Assembly: GCF_013416775.1 (NCBI RefSeq)
Contig: NZ_SZVI01000009.1
Span: 372,001 to 436,000 of the forward strand
Direction of reading: 5' to 3'
DNA from: Rhodoferax sp. BLA1
GTDB lineage: Bacteria; Pseudomonadota; Gammaproteobacteria; Burkholderiales; Burkholderiaceae_C
Length of the DNA stretch: 64,000 nt
Made by a program: the position numbers and the translations under genes. Positions 45,847 through 54,411 of this stretch are shown piece by piece (position 1 is the first letter of the stretch; each line of letters begins with the position of its first letter). The notes under the pieces are model-generated. The model had not been told where the DNA came from and searched no databases. It was given only the letters and a program-made list of their open reading frames with translations.

Positions 45847-47058
45847 TCAAATTACCGACATTGGCTTTATTTGATGCGGCGGAAGCTGCACAGCAAGAAA
45901 TGCGGCAAGAATAATAAATGAAGCCGGATTTCCGATAGAGATAAGGTACCTCGCGAAAATAGATTCAACCAAAGCAAAAATGAGTACGGCGATTATTTCC
46001 GGACTCATTGTTACTGAATCAAAATTTCGGATAGAGTTAATCAACACTCTAACCAGCAACACAGTAACCAAAAGAGTTAATGGCAAGCCTATTTCGTATA
46101 TTAAGGTGATGTAGGAATTATCTGAATCAAATGCTATTTCATCCGACCAGCTACGAAACCCGTGACCAAAAAATAGAACTAATGGCTGATCCTGAATCAT
46201 TTCAATGAAAGCCGCCCAATTCTGGAAACGTCCGGTTCCACCTGAATTGATGCCACGACTGGCTGAATTAATATCAAGAATTTCAAGTATATAGTCGCTT
46301 TTCCATATAACCAAAGCTGCGATGCCAAGAAGGGCAATAAATAGAACAAGGTTGTGTTGGCGCGCCAACACCGTGGGTGTTGCTTCCTCCTTAGGGCGCG
46401 TAATAACAACCACAATTATGGAAGTGACTAGTAACGCAAGAATACTACCTCTTGAACTGGTGGCCAAAATAATTGTTAAAAAAAGGAATAGAAGAGGTAT
46501 TATTACAAAATAATTCGGCTTCGTATCAATTCTAAACATGCGTGCTATCAACAAAGCGGCAGCAGTTCCAATGAAGTGTGCTGCAAGATTGGGATGATTC
46601 CCAAAGGGTCTAAGTCGAAAGAGACCCTTATTTGTTTGGGTCGCACTCAGAGCAACGCGAATCGAATCAAAATCTAATATGACAAGTGTTAACACCAGAA
46701 ATGCACATGCATACAAGTAAAGCGATGCAAGGCTATGAAAATCATACTTAGTTGAAATCCACTTGGCTGAAAATATAGTCAACGTAAATAGAATCGAATA
46801 AGCGATAAGTTGAAAATTTTCGTAAAAGGCAGAAGTGAGTGCTGAAAGAAACGCGCACGGTACGGCAAGTATCCAAAAAAGAATCTTTTGTTCTTCTCTT
46901 GAAGAATTTTCAGGATGACTCGCCCGAACAATCAACCCAAAGGCAACTAAAAAAAATATCGCAATGAGCTGTGGCACGAAAGCGCCACCCGCAGGCGATA
47001 TACCAGCCAGATAGAAGGCCATCACAGCAAACCAGCCTGCAAAAAAATCGAGTTTCAT
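45847..47058 (-). CDS. O-antigen ligase/polymerase-like protein (Wzy)
   Basis: 403 residues, about ten to twelve membrane helices, AT-rich DNA. The segment LRPFGNHPNLAAHFIGTAAALLI and the periplasmic loop GINSGGTGRFQNWAAFIEM, FFGHGFRSWSDEIAFDSDNSYITLIYEIGLPL are characteristic of Wzy_C / O-antigen polymerase-ligase proteins (RxxxW and the H-G-F/H-N-x-Y-type region). It likely polymerises flipped repeat units in the periplasm. The start (ATGA) overlaps the Wzx-like stop. Confidence 0.85.
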   Translation of the reverse strand: MKLDFFAGWFAVMAFYLAGISPAGGAFVPQLIAIFFLVAFGLIVRASHPENSSREEQKILFWILAVPCAFLSALTSAFYENFQLIAYSILFTLTIFSAKWISTKYDFHSLASLYLYACAFLVLTLVILDFDSIRVALSATQTNKGLFRLRPFGNHPNLAAHFIGTAAALLIARMFRIDTKPNYFVIIPLLFLFLTIILATSSRGSILALLVTSIIVVVITRPKEEATPTVLARQHNLVLFIALLGIAALVIWKSDYILEILDINSASRGINSGGTGRFQNWAAFIEMIQDQPLVLFFGHGFRSWSDEIAFDSDNSYITLIYEIGLPLTLLVTVLLVRVLINSIRNFDSVTMSPEIIAVLIFALVESIFARYLISIGNPASFIILAAFLAVQLPPHQIKPMSVI

Positions 47059-48326
47059 CTCGTAGTACTTAAGTTACGGAGTTCTCTTAGCAGTAAGGGC
47101 ACAAGGGCTACTTCACCAAATGCCAACACATAAGACATGGCTACCACATTAGTCGTGTTTACAAGAGTCAGGTATGCCGCAGCCAATGAAATCAATGTAG
47201 CCAATAAAAGTAGCCGCGACAGTCTCTGAGTTTTGTTGATTGAACTAAGAGAAAGACTGATGGCGAGAATGGCCGATTGTGCAGTTGCTGATACCGCAAC
47301 TGGCACGAACAGTGCTGGTGGAAGATGAATTTTGTCCGACAGCCAGGTCACGTTGATTTCCGACAGAAAAAAGAAAGTAAAAACGGAAGTGGCTATGAGT
47401 AACGCGGTTGACCCGGCCATAGCAAAAAAGGCGAGTTTTTTAAACGTTTTAAATTCATTTCGGCCCCAATAGAGCGTTAACTCATGTTGAATCGACGCCA
47501 AACCAATACCGATAGGTTGAATAGCCACGCGCGACAGGGTTCTGGTTGATGAGTAGACTGCCGCCAGCGTTGGGCTTATCAGGGCGGAAATCAGTAAAAC
47601 AGGGGCGTGCAACGTGAGGTGTTGAATCGATGCTGTTAAGGCAAGCCCCCTTCCCGCTGATGCAACTTCTTGGACGGAACTATTGGTTACTGCTGCGGGA
47701 AATTCATCGAAGTATTTGTTAGCTTTAGCAATTGCGATGCTGCTATATAAAATCCGAATCACAAGCGCGATCAATGCAATGACAGCAATGTTGTTAAATA
47801 ATGTATATGCAACAACGTAGGTGACTAATTCGAAAAGTCGGCCAATATTAATGAAATATATGGCCTTATCAGGTTTACCTTGGTGCCGTTGGGCGGCGCT
47901 ATATACATTGACTGTAGGTTGGAGCGCACTGTTGATTGCAAAAAGCAAACAACACAATGCTATTTCTAGACCACCATCTGTTTGCCTTAGATTCAAAAAA
48001 TAGTAGACACACAAGATTAGTGCGAATGTACTCAAAGTTATAAGTACGTATTTAGTCGCTAATTTTTTAGTTTGAGCGGCAATTAGCTTGGCCTCTGCCT
48101 GTTGTCCTTCAGACAATAGGCAGATATGGTTGGCAAGTGCCATAGTAACACCTAAATCTGCCAGTAGCATTAATTGGGTTATTCCAGTTATCGTTAAAAT
48201 AATGCCGTAAGAATCAGCGCCAATATTTCTAATAGCAATAGCAGGGATCAATATCGTCGACAGAATGGTGATAGCTTGGCCAAATCCATGTGCACCAAGC
48301 GTTCTTAATACTCTGCCAATGTTCAT
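47055..48326 (-). CDS. Repeat-unit flippase (Wzx-like, MATE/MOP superfamily)
   Basis: 423 residues with about 12-14 membrane helices. GADSYGIILTITGITQLMLLADLGVTMALANHI fits the N-terminal polysaccharide-biosynthesis (Wzx/PST) pattern, and VQEVASAGRGLALTASIQHLTLHAPVLLIS fits the middle. It flips the undecaprenyl-linked repeat unit across the inner membrane. The DNA is AT-rich compared with gmd upstream. Coupled to the Wzy-like gene by a 4-base overlap. Confidence 0.85.
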   Translation of the reverse strand: MNIGRVLRTLGAHGFGQAITILSTILIPAIAIRNIGADSYGIILTITGITQLMLLADLGVTMALANHICLLSEGQQAEAKLIAAQTKKLATKYVLITLSTFALILCVYYFLNLRQTDGGLEIALCCLLFAINSALQPTVNVYSAAQRHQGKPDKAIYFINIGRLFELVTYVVAYTLFNNIAVIALIALVIRILYSSIAIAKANKYFDEFPAAVTNSSVQEVASAGRGLALTASIQHLTLHAPVLLISALISPTLAAVYSSTRTLSRVAIQPIGIGLASIQHELTLYWGRNEFKTFKKLAFFAMAGSTALLIATSVFTFFFLSEINVTWLSDKIHLPPALFVPVAVSATAQSAILAISLSLSSINKTQRLSRLLLLATLISLAAAYLTLVNTTNVVAMSYVLAFGEVALVPLLLRELRNLSTTR

Positions 48327-48393
48327 AGCAGATGCTTTTTTTCAGGCAATAAGCTTATGAACATCTCGGAATAGTCTGGGTTGATTGAAGGCA

Positions 48394-49533
48394 TCAGTGC
48401 TCGGTCGCCACCGCTGTGTCATAGCCGTGCGTTTTGAGCAAGGCATGTTGCCGTGCAACCGCCAGATCGTTGGCAACCATTTCTTTACACATGTCTTGCG
48501 CAGTGATTTCGGGGATCCAGCCAAGGTCTTTTTTGGCCTTGGAGGGGTCGCCCAGCAGGGTTTCGACTTCGGTGGGACGGTAGTAGCGCGGGTCGACCTT
48601 GACGACGATGTCACCCACTTTGAGGGCAGGGGCGGCGTCGCCAGTGATGGCGGTGACCACAGCGTGTTCCTGGTCGCCTTCACCATTGAATTCAACGGTG
48701 ATGCCCAGGGCAGTAGCTGTCCAGGTGATGAATTCACGCACGCTATATTGCACGCCGGTGGCGATGACAAAATCCTGCGGCTTGTCTTGCTGCAGCATCA
48801 TCCATTGCATGCGCACATAGTCTTTGGCATGACCCCAGTCACGCAGGGCGCTCATATTGCCCATAAACAGGCATTGCTCCAGCCCTTGAGCGATGTTGGC
48901 CATACCGCGAGTGATCTTGCGGGTAACAAAAGTTTCACCACGGCGCGGGCTCTCATGGTTGAACAGGATGCCGTTGCAGGCATACATGCCATAGGCCTCG
49001 CGATAGTTCACCGTGATCCAGTAAGCATACAGTTTGGCCACGGCGTAAGGGCTGCGCGGGTAGAAGGGAGTGGTTTCCTTCTGCGGTATCTCTTGCACCA
49101 GGCCATACAGCTCGCTGGTGCTGGCCTGGTAGAAGCGGGCTTTTTTCTCTAGCCCGAGGATGCGGATGGCTTCGAGCAGGCGCAGGGTGCCCATGCCGTC
49201 CACGTCGGCGGTGTATTCGGGGCTCTCAAAGCTGACGGCGACGTGGCTTTGTGCACCCAGGTTGTAGATCTCGTCGGGCTGGGTTTCTTGCACGATGCGG
49301 ATCAGGTTGCTGGTGTCGCTCAAATCCCCGTAATGCAGTTTGAAGCGGGCGTTGTTGATGTGCGGGTCTTGGTAGATATGGTCTACCCGGGTGGTGTTGA
49401 ACGAGCTGGCGCGCCGCTTGATGCCGTGCACGATGTAGCCTTTCTCGAGCAGGAGTTCAGCGAGGTAAGAGCCGTCTTGCCCGGTGATGCCAGTGATGAG
49501 GGCGACTTTGGAGGCTGCAGCGGGTGTGGTCAT
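48394..49533 (-). CDS. gmd: GDP-mannose 4,6-dehydratase
   Basis: 379 residues. First step from GDP-mannose to GDP-L-fucose. SDR fold: [56 protein letters not shown], the catalytic tract [19 protein letters not shown] with [31 protein letters not shown], and [26 protein letters not shown]. Acts with Fcl, encoded just upstream. Highly typical sequence. Confidence 0.97.
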   Translation of the reverse strand: MTTPAAASKVALITGITGQDGSYLAELLLEKGYIVHGIKRRASSFNTTRVDHIYQDPHINNARFKLHYGDLSDTSNLIRIVQETQPDEIYNLGAQSHVAVSFESPEYTADVDGMGTLRLLEAIRILGLEKKARFYQASTSELYGLVQEIPQKETTPFYPRSPYAVAKLYAYWITVNYREAYGMYACNGILFNHESPRRGETFVTRKITRGMANIAQGLEQCLFMGNMSALRDWGHAKDYVRMQWMMLQQDKPQDFVIATGVQYSVREFITWTATALGITVEFNGEGDQEHAVVTAITGDAAPALKVGDIVVKVDPRYYRPTEVETLLGDPSKAKKDLGWIPEITAQDMCKEMVANDLAVARQHALLKTHGYDTAVATEH

Positions 49534-49570
49534 GGTGGTTTCCGGGTTTTGATTGCTATCGAATATGTAT

Positions 49571-49607
49571 CTATTCGCGCTTATTAAATAAGGGCTAGAA
49601 GGTGTTT
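49571..49607 (-). repeat. Dispersed palindromic repeat, copy 11
   Basis: CTATTCGCGCTTATTAAATAAGGGCTAGAAGG, similar to copy 3 (CTTATT/AATAAG palindrome and GGGCTAGA right arm). It fills the gap between the fcl and gmd genes, another within-operon position. Confidence 0.72.
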
Positions 49608-49640
49608 TTTCTTGAAACTGGTGGGGCGACGGCTTTATTT

Positions 49641-50621
49641 TTACGCCGTAGTCTCAACAAAATCGGCGTAGGCCTGGCGCAGGCCGCTGGCCAGGTCGGT
49701 CTTAGCTTGCCAGCCCAGGCTGTTGAGCCGGGTGCTGTCCATCCACTTGCGTGGGGCACCGTCGGGTTTGGTGGCATCAAAGGTGATTTGGCCAGGGTAA
49801 CCCACAGCTTTACCGACGGCGTGGGCCAATTCAGAAATGGTGATGTCGCTGCCATAGCCGACGTTGATGTGGCTTTGCATGGGTCGGGTGTGGGTTTGGT
49901 ACAGGGTATCGGCCAGGTTCATCACAAAAACACTGGCACTGGCCATGTCGTCAACATACAAAAACTCGCGCTTGGGTATGCCGGTGCCCCAGATGGCAAC
50001 TTCGGGCGCGCCAGCCACTTTGGCCTCATGAAAACGGCGGATCAGCGCCGGGATCACATGGCTGTTTTCGGGGTGGTAGTTGTCACCAGGGCCATACAGG
50101 TTGGTCGGCATCACGCTGCGGTAGTCACGGCCATATTGGCGGTTGTACGACTCGCAGAGTTTGATGCCGGCAATTTTTGCCACGGCATAGGGTTCGTTGG
50201 TGGGCTCCAGGACACCGGTGAGCAAGGCCGATTCGGTCATGGGCTGGGCGGCCATGCGCGGGTAGATGCAGCTCGAGCCTAAAAACAGCAGTTTTTGCAC
50301 GCCATGGGTGTGGGCGGCGTGGATGACATTGGCCTGCACCATGAGGTTGTCATAGATGAAGTCTGCCGGATAGGTGTTGTTGGCATGGATGCCGCCCACT
50401 TTGGCAGCAGCCAGGTAAACCTGACTGGGTTTTTCAGCTGCAAAGAAGGCTTGCACGGCGGCCTGGTTGCACAGGTCCAACTCGGTGCGGCTGCGAGTGA
50501 GGATGCGGGCTTGCGGCACACCCTGCTGGATCAGCGTGCGGACAATGGCTGAGCCAACCATGCCACGGTGACCGGCGACAAAGATTTTTTGGTCAGAATT
50601 GACCGTTGACTGTGTAGACAT
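49641..50621 (-). CDS. fcl: GDP-L-fucose synthase
   Basis: 326 residues. 3,5-epimerase and 4-reductase that completes GDP-L-fucose. [56 protein letters not shown], the YxxxK pair in [22 protein letters not shown], and the [31 protein letters not shown] block are all family hallmarks. With gmd it shows the EPS contains L-fucose, or a derivative. manC and manB for GDP-mannose are not in the window. Confidence 0.97.
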   Translation of the reverse strand: MSTQSTVNSDQKIFVAGHRGMVGSAIVRTLIQQGVPQARILTRSRTELDLCNQAAVQAFFAAEKPSQVYLAAAKVGGIHANNTYPADFIYDNLMVQANVIHAAHTHGVQKLLFLGSSCIYPRMAAQPMTESALLTGVLEPTNEPYAVAKIAGIKLCESYNRQYGRDYRSVMPTNLYGPGDNYHPENSHVIPALIRRFHEAKVAGAPEVAIWGTGIPKREFLYVDDMASASVFVMNLADTLYQTHTRPMQSHINVGYGSDITISELAHAVGKAVGYPGQITFDATKPDGAPRKWMDSTRLNSLGWQAKTDLASGLRQAYADFVETTA

Positions 50622-50749
50622 GTGAAATATCCCTGAGTTTTAGCAAGCTTGGTCCACGTTTTCCGGAACTTCTTGTAGACGTTTTTTTGATCACGAAGGC
50701 ACTGTTTTGAGCAGTAGCTATATCAGTCCTGGAAGCACCCAGCCCGATA

Positions 50750-51190
50750 ATGATCAGCAGCCAAGCCTGCAGTCGGGCTGCCTGGCCAGAATGGTTATTG
50801 AAAGAGGGTGTCAGCTTGTTCACAAAATCGGTTTCAAACAGTAGGCAGCGCGTGTGGCGCGTGATGGCGACTTTGCTGGCGGTGATGTTGCCCGTGGGTT
50901 TGTGGGTGGGCGGTGCGCAGCCGATAGCCGTGGGACTGATTCCTGCGCCATGGGACAAGCTGGCTCATGCAGGCGTGTTTGCCCTGTTGGCCATGGCACT
51001 GGGTTATGCCAGCGGCCTGCGCAGACTTGCCCTGCTGCTGCTGGCGTTTGCCGGCGCCTTGGGCGTGGGCGTGGTGGACGAGTGGCATCAGTTGTTCCTT
51101 CCAGGGCGCAGTGCTGACCTGGACGACCTGACCGCCGACGCCATAGGCGCCGCACTGGGTGCGTGGGCCATTTACTTCAAGCATCGTTAA
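50750..51190 (+). CDS. VanZ-like family membrane protein
   Basis: Up to 146 residues, on the opposite strand to the EPS genes. Four hydrophobic segments and the VanZ-like pattern PAPWDKLAHAGVFALLAMALGYA ... GVGVVDEWHQLFLPGRSADLDDLTADAIGAALG: the DKxxH and DExxQxFxPGRxxxxxDxxAN-type blocks. VanZ-like genes are frequent in EPS/exosortase loci; the role is unknown. The start is uncertain; a later in-frame TTG (50816) would remove a polar N-terminus. Its last 14 bases overlap the end of epsG head to head. Confidence 0.75.
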   Translation: MISSQACSRAAWPEWLLKEGVSLFTKSVSNSRQRVWRVMATLLAVMLPVGLWVGGAQPIAVGLIPAPWDKLAHAGVFALLAMALGYASGLRRLALLLLAFAGALGVGVVDEWHQLFLPGRSADLDDLTADAIGAALGAWAIYFKHR

Positions 51191-52049
51191 GCACCGAGCC
51201 GATCAGCGCCACGCCGCTGGCCTGCAGGCGTTGGGCGAGCTGGGTGGTGGCGGTGAGCAAAGAGGTGTTTTTGCGCGTCACGATCAGGGCGGCTCCGGCG
51301 CGAGCGGCAATGACCTCGGCGTCGGCATAGTCAGCACCGGCGGGCGTATCGATCAAGATCACGTCAAATTGCTGAGAAACACTGTGGAGCTGCCTGCCAA
51401 AGCTGGTGTTGCCCAACAACTCTTGAGGATTGGGCGGTACGGCACCAGCGGGCAGCACCACCAAGTTGCTCAGGCCGGGCACAGCCTGCATGGCTTCTTC
51501 CAGGCTGGCACGGTCTGCCAACACGGCCGACAAGCCGTGACCGCGCTCCAGCTTGAACAGGCTGTGCTGGCCGCGCTCGGGTTTGGCGCGTAGGTCGGCA
51601 TCAATCAGCAGCGTACGCTGGCCTTGCTGGGCAAAAACGATAGCCAGGTTGGCGGTGACAAAGCTGCGGCCCTCACCCACGCCAGCACTTACCACAGCCA
51701 GCACCTTGCGAGCCCGGTCACCATTGAACCAGCGCAGCATGAGCTGGCTGCGCACGGCGCGTATGTTTTCGCTGGCCACACCAAAGGGCTGGTAGGCGGC
51801 CACCAGTTCTGGGCTGAGACGGGTGTCGGCCGGGCTCAGGTAGGCGTAGTGAAACTGTTGGCTCAGTGCCTGGTCGATATCGTCTTTGGTGAGCAGATTC
51901 AGGGCAATGGCGGCTTCGCCAAACGGGGTGTGATTTTGCACCTGGCTGTCGAGTATGCGCTGCAGGTTGGCCGGGCTCAGGCGGCCACTGGCCAGCAGAA
52001 TGTCACCCATGCTGCGGCTCGCGGTGTTGATGGGAACAGGAGCGTTCAT
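51177..52049 (-). CDS. epsG: Chain-length determinant ATPase, EpsG family (BY-kinase-like)
   Basis: 290 residues. N-terminal small domain (about 12-75, SMGDILLASGRLSPANLQRIL and QALSQQFHYAYL), then a MinD-like ATPase: VLAVVSAGVGEGRSFVTANLAIVF (P-loop with Arg128 where Walker A lysine is usual), TLLIDADLRAKPERG (Walker A'), and VILIDTPAGADYADAEVIAARAGAALIVTRK (Walker B). It lacks the tyrosine-rich tail of classical BY-kinases. It partners EpsF to control EPS chain length and export. The start overlaps the epsF stop (ATGA). Confidence 0.88.
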   Translation of the reverse strand: MNAPVPINTASRSMGDILLASGRLSPANLQRILDSQVQNHTPFGEAAIALNLLTKDDIDQALSQQFHYAYLSPADTRLSPELVAAYQPFGVASENIRAVRSQLMLRWFNGDRARKVLAVVSAGVGEGRSFVTANLAIVFAQQGQRTLLIDADLRAKPERGQHSLFKLERGHGLSAVLADRASLEEAMQAVPGLSNLVVLPAGAVPPNPQELLGNTSFGRQLHSVSQQFDVILIDTPAGADYADAEVIAARAGAALIVTRKNTSLLTATTQLAQRLQASGVALIGSVLNDA

Positions 52050-53395
52050 GCGGGGACTCCGGTGTGGGCAATGCTGCCAAGCAAAGGCAGTTTGAGCACG
52101 TCAGCCAGGTCGGCAGCGCTGCGTACGCGGGGGTTGGCCAGTTCAAGCAGCAGCGCCAGACCCACGCCCAGCAGTGTGCCCAAAAAAATGGACACCAAGA
52201 TGTTCAGCAACACCCTGGGTTTTGACGGGCCCGCCGGGGTCGAGGCGGGGTTGAGCAGCGCGATGTTGGTCTGATTGGCCTGGCTCTCGATGTTGGTTTG
52301 TGAAGCGCGCAGACTCACCGCCTCAAAGGCGCGCTGGGCAGATTCAATCTCGCGGCGCAACACGTTGAGCTCGTCACGCTGTTTGTTCAACGCCAGCACG
52401 CGGGCTTTTTGGCCAGCCAGGGCACCTTGTAGCTGGGCCTCGCGCTGTTTGCCAACCCGGTAGGTGGTTTCGATGCTGCTGGTGATTTGGCGGGTTTCCT
52501 GGGCCAACTGGGCCTTCAGGGTGGCCAGTTCGGCTTCGCTGCGCTGGGTTTGCGGGTGGTTTTTGCCCAGGTTGCCACTGTTCTCGGTGAGTTTGGCTTC
52601 CAGGCGGGCAATGTCGGCTTTCAGGCCATTGATCAGTGGACTTTGCATAACCTCGGCCACGGTGTCAGCCTGAGTGCTGCCGCGTTTGCTTTGGCTGTCT
52701 GTGGTCAGGGCCTGAATGCCGGTGAGCTGGCTGCTGGTCTCATTCAACTTCGCAGTTTCGAAGTCAACCCGCTCGTCCACCGAGGTGATGCCGTTGGCCT
52801 GCTGGTAGTCAGACAGGGCCTTTTGAGCGATTTCAAGTTTGGCGCGAGCGGCTTTGGTTTGCTCTTCAAAAAACGCAGCGTATTGCCTGGCTGGCGCAAG
52901 ACGCAGATCCAAATTGACGTTGATATATGACTGGGCAAAGGCGTTGGCGACTGCGGCAGCAAAGTCGGGGTCGGTGCCGGTGTAATTGATATTGACGACG
53001 TTGCTTTCGCGGCTGGGTTTGACGCCCAGCTGCCTTTCCAATTCGGTCGCAAGCCAGTCAGTAAGCTGACCCCTGCCGCCAGTGGCATCGCGCCACTGCT
53101 GCTGCACCATGTCGTTGGTGTCACGCATGAGCAGCTTGACCACGTCTTTGGCAACGCGGTCGCTTTTGATAATGTCAATCTGCGTCGCCATGTAGCCGGG
53201 GGCCACCGTGCCTTGCAGCGTGAGGCCACTAACCAACTCTGGCGATTTGACATCAATCACCACAGCGGCACTGGCGGTGTATTGTTTTGGCAGCAGCAGA
53301 TTGACGGCCACCGTGGTGACCATGGTGGCCAACAAGACCAGCAACGCCACTTTGTAGCGCGCTCGCAGAATAAGGAATAGCTGTTGGACAGTCAT
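52046..53395 (-). CDS. epsF: Chain-length determinant protein, EpsF family (Wzz/PCP)
   Basis: 449 residues. Polysaccharide co-polymerase: first membrane helix about 17-37 (VALLVLLATMVTTVAVNLLLP), a long periplasmic coiled-coil-rich domain (about 60-400), and a second helix near the C-terminus (VLLNILVSIFLGTLLGVGLALLLEL) preceded by a proline-rich NPASTPAGPSKP segment. This is the EpsF/GumC-like layout. It sits in the inner membrane between EpsE outside and EpsG inside. Confidence 0.92.
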   Translation of the reverse strand: MTVQQLFLILRARYKVALLVLLATMVTTVAVNLLLPKQYTASAAVVIDVKSPELVSGLTLQGTVAPGYMATQIDIIKSDRVAKDVVKLLMRDTNDMVQQQWRDATGGRGQLTDWLATELERQLGVKPSRESNVVNINYTGTDPDFAAAVANAFAQSYINVNLDLRLAPARQYAAFFEEQTKAARAKLEIAQKALSDYQQANGITSVDERVDFETAKLNETSSQLTGIQALTTDSQSKRGSTQADTVAEVMQSPLINGLKADIARLEAKLTENSGNLGKNHPQTQRSEAELATLKAQLAQETRQITSSIETTYRVGKQREAQLQGALAGQKARVLALNKQRDELNVLRREIESAQRAFEAVSLRASQTNIESQANQTNIALLNPASTPAGPSKPRVLLNILVSIFLGTLLGVGLALLLELANPRVRSAADLADVLKLPLLGSIAHTGVPA

Positions 53396-54252
53396 CAGAA
53401 CAGGCTTTCTTTGACATAGATGACGTCATTGGGGAACACGGTGTCGGTGAGCTGAGGCTCCAACTCGGTGATGCTGCCGCTAGCGTCCTTGCGATGCAGG
53501 CGCAGGCGTTTTTCGGAGCCGCGGGTGGTGGGACCGCCGCCTTGGGCCAGAGCCTGCATCACGGTCATGCCGCGCTCAATGCGGTAGGCACCAGGGCGTT
53601 GGGCTTCGCCATAGATATAGAACACCGGGGCACGGTGCACATAAATGGCGTCGCCGCCTTGCAGCACGATGTCCTCTGCAGCGTCGTCTGTAAGAAACAG
53701 CTGGGGAATGTCGATGAGCTTGCGAAAAGGCTTGCCGCCACGCACGCCGGTGACGATGGCCATGTCGTCACCGGTGGTGGTGGCACCACCTGCGTTGGCC
53801 AGCATATCGGTCACACGGGTGTTGGCTGTTTCCATGGGAAAACGACCGGGGCGGTTGACCTGACCCAGAACGGCCACCTGGTTGCCGCGGATTTGCGTGA
53901 GCAGGATGGTGACCTGAGGCTGCTTGATGAAGTCACCGGCCTGAAGCGCGGTGGCAATTTTTTTCTCGGCCGCGCCAATGGAGAGACCACCCAGGCTGAC
54001 CGTGCCGATCAGTGGGAAGGTGATGGTGCCGTTTTCTGAAACGCGAGTTTCGATGGTGAGATCAGGGTTTTGAAACACCTGGATGCGCAGGGCATCACCC
54101 GCACCCAGCGGGTAGTCAGGCTGGGTGGTACGACTGGGGAGCAAGTTGCCTGCCGCCGACTGTGCGTGCGCCAGTGGGCCAAGGCCGCCCAGGGTGACCA
54201 GGGAGGCAAGCAAAAGGTGGATCAGGCGGAAGTGACGGGTGGGCATGGACAT
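53395..54252 (-). CDS. epsE: Polysaccharide export outer-membrane protein, EpsE family (Wza-like)
   Basis: 285 residues. Signal peptide about 1-30 (LIHLLLASLVTLGGLGPLAHAQS); there is no lipobox cysteine, unlike E. coli Wza. Poly_export domain: DYPLGAGDALRIQVFQNPDLTIETRVSENGTITFPLIGTVSLGGLSI. Two SLBB domains follow: VAVLGQVNRPGRFPME and FYIYGEAQRPGAYRIERGMTVMQALAQGGG. Forms the periplasm-to-surface channel for EPS. It shares one base with epsF. Confidence 0.93.
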   Translation of the reverse strand: MSMPTRHFRLIHLLLASLVTLGGLGPLAHAQSAAGNLLPSRTTQPDYPLGAGDALRIQVFQNPDLTIETRVSENGTITFPLIGTVSLGGLSIGAAEKKIATALQAGDFIKQPQVTILLTQIRGNQVAVLGQVNRPGRFPMETANTRVTDMLANAGGATTTGDDMAIVTGVRGGKPFRKLIDIPQLFLTDDAAEDIVLQGGDAIYVHRAPVFYIYGEAQRPGAYRIERGMTVMQALAQGGGPTTRGSEKRLRLHRKDASGSITELEPQLTDTVFPNDVIYVKESLF

Positions 54253-54322
54253 CTTTGATGTGGATAGATTCTAGGGAGTATGAAATAGCAGATGTGGTGT
54301 TTCATTCCAACCATCCACTCCA

Positions 54323-54373
54323 TTTTTTATAGCTATAGACCAATTGATTTTGAAGGGTAGAGCCGTATTTCTC
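54323..54373 (-). repeat. Dispersed palindromic repeat, copy 12 (degenerate)
   Basis: TTTTTTATAGCTATAGACCA, then ATTGATTTTGAAGGGTAGAGCCGTATT. It retains the TAGCTAT arm and AAGGGTAGAGCC arm but has lost most pairing. It occupies the epsL-epsE gap. Confidence 0.5.
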
Positions 54374-54411
54374 TTTCGATATGGATGTGTGGACATGTGG
54401 TGGAGGCATGG

